Positions 4,514-5,506 of a stretch of 5,506 nucleotides of DNA are shown piece after piece; the stretch's first letter is position 1, and every line of letters begins with the position of its first letter. The stretch spans positions 2,069 to 7,574 of the forward strand of contig DBVS01000068.1 of the NCBI GenBank assembly GCA_002308235.1. The letters run 5' to 3'. The position numbers were made by a program, and so were the translations under genes. The notes beneath the pieces are model-generated. The model saw only the letters and a list, made by a program, of their open reading frames with translations, ran no database searches and was not told where the DNA came from. The DNA is from Lachnospiraceae bacterium UBA1258. Lineage in GTDB: Bacteria; Bacillota; Clostridia; Lachnospirales; Lachnospiraceae.

Positions 4514-5506
4514 CTACTCAACATCCTGAAGCGCTGCGAAGTCTTCTTCGCCGGTACGGATCTTGACGACTCTTGAAACATTGTAAACGAAGATCTTGCC
4601 GTCGCCGATGTGGCCGGTGTAAAGGGCTTTCTTGGCGGAAGCAATAACATCTTCCACAGGGATCTTGCTGACAACAACTTCAACCTTAACCTTGGGAAGG
4701 AGGGTTGCGTCAACTTCGACTCCTCTGTACATTTCTCCTGCGCCCTTCTGAACGCCGCAGCCCATAACCTGGGTGACCGTCATACCGGTAACACCGAGAT
4801 CGTTCATGGCTTTCTTAAGAGCATCGTACTTGGAAAGTCTTGAAATAATAACAACTTTGTAAATTCCCGTAGAAGGAGTGACGTCTCTTACCACCGAAAC
4901 TGCTGCTTCCTTTGCGACCTCACTTGCTGTCTCGTAATCGGGAGCACCAAGGCTGGTATTCTCATTGACCGCCATGGTCATTGTGTTTGAGATATCCATG
5001 ATTGCGAAGCCTGCATATGCTGAAGGGAGGCCGTGTTCCGTAGAGTCAAGACCAACGATTTCTTCTTCCTCGGATACTCTCAAGCCGAATATTTTCTTTA
5101 TGCAAAGATATGCGATTGTGATGGTAACAGCTGTCCAAGCGGCAACCGCAAGGAAACCGATAAGCTGAATGCCTAACTGCTTAAATCCGCCGCCATAGAA
5201 AAGACCTACAACCGATTCGTTGCCGGGAGCGGAGGTGGTTGCGAAAAGACCGGTTGCAATGGTACCCCAGATACCGTTTAAGCAGTGAACCGCAACGGCA
5301 CCTACAGGATCGTCGACTCTTAATTTGTAATCAAGGAACCAAACACCGAATACTACCAGGAGACCCGAAACGGCACCGATAATGATTGCACCGGTAACAT
5401 CGGTAACATCGCAGGGAGCAGTGATTGCTACAAGGCCTGCAAGAGAAGCGTTTAAGCACATGGAAACATCGGGCTTGCCGTATTTGATCCAGGTAAAGAT
5501 CATACA
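4514..5506 (-). CDS. amt: Ammonium transporter fused to a P-II (GlnK/GlnB-type) domain, 5' end outside window
   Basis: This is the C-terminal part (329 residues after the first visible Met, frame open to the window edge) of an Amt/Mep/Rh ammonium channel. Numbering from the Met at 5503, residues 18-35 (NASLAGLVAITAPCDVTD) and 36-57 match the late Amt helices. H73 in AVHCLNGIWGTIATG corresponds to the second histidine of the twin-His pore pair. Two more helices follow, then the family's cytoplasmic GLDSTEHGLPSAYAGF tail. After a linker (about 170-210), residues 213-319 are a complete P-II domain: IYKVVIISRLSKYDALKKAM, T-loop with Y259 in GEMYRGVEV, PKVKVEVVV, and the nucleotide-binding TGHIGDGKIFVYNV...RIRTGEE-like end. 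Free P-II proteins plug Amt channels from the cytoplasm in response to ATP/ADP and 2-oxoglutarate. Here the regulator is tethered to its channel. The stop is at 4514, followed by a strong terminator. The promoter is not visible. Confidence 0.95.
   Translation of the reverse strand, partial: CMIFTWIKYGKPDVSMCLNASLAGLVAITAPCDVTDVTGAIIIGAVSGLLVVFGVWFLDYKLRVDDPVGAVAVHCLNGIWGTIATGLFATTSAPGNESVVGLFYGGGFKQLGIQLIGFLAVAAWTAVTITIAYLCIKKIFGLRVSEEEEIVGLDSTEHGLPSAYAGFAIMDISNTMTMAVNENTSLGAPDYETASEVAKEAAVSVVRDVTPSTGIYKVVIISRLSKYDALKKAMNDLGVTGMTVTQVMGCGVQKGAGEMYRGVEVDATLLPKVKVEVVVSKIPVEDVIASAKKALYTGHIGDGKIFVYNVSRVVKIRTGEEDFAALQDVE

Overview
The window looks like part of a Gram-positive, Clostridia-type chromosome. 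A gut or rumen Lachnospiraceae-like host is my best guess, but this is inference. The signs are strong AAAGGAG-type ribosome binding sites, sigma-A-like promoters with 17-base spacers, secreted proteins with a LysM domain or Listeria-Bacteroides repeats, an Rpn-family remnant, and an ammonium transporter fused to a P-II protein. No rRNA, tRNA or CRISPR array was seen.

Layout from left to right. A perfect 14-bp hairpin (29-73) precedes a promoter (161-189) and a secreted LysM protein (245-1249, +) that ends in a good terminator. A leftward remnant of an Rpn-family nuclease/transposase gene follows (1350-1781, -). Its upstream end runs into a roughly 240-bp imperfect palindrome (1675-1914), which looks like a foldback or MITE-like element. 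Identical 22-bp hairpins bracket this remnant-plus-palindrome block at 1310 and 1946, and a third near-identical copy at 4458 ends the ammonium transporter gene. The gene-free stretch 1915-2353 holds a strongly structured candidate small RNA on the minus strand (about 2167 to 2046), with its own promoter and terminator. I recognise nothing in 2205-2353.

A complete DinJ/RelB-YafQ type II toxin-antitoxin operon follows (2407-2963, +), with a consensus promoter, a candidate operator over the start site, a 4-base overlap between the genes and a bidirectional terminator. On the minus strand, 3003-4277 encodes a secreted beta-helix/InlB-B-repeat protein. Its candidate promoter has a run of eight G in the -35/-10 spacer. 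The window ends inside a leftward gene (4514-5506) for an ammonium transporter fused to a GlnK/GlnB-type P-II domain.

The two secreted proteins differ over most of their length but share a C-terminal module of 69 residues (26 identities, no gaps, by hand) ending in IPxYGPLxL...YG. They are therefore related surface-protein architectures, probably drawing on the same module. The other genes look functionally independent: stress or stability (toxin-antitoxin), nitrogen uptake (Amt-P-II), and mobile-element debris. The items most worth following up are the structured RNA, the palindromic element beside the Rpn remnant, the G8 promoter and the shared C-terminal module.
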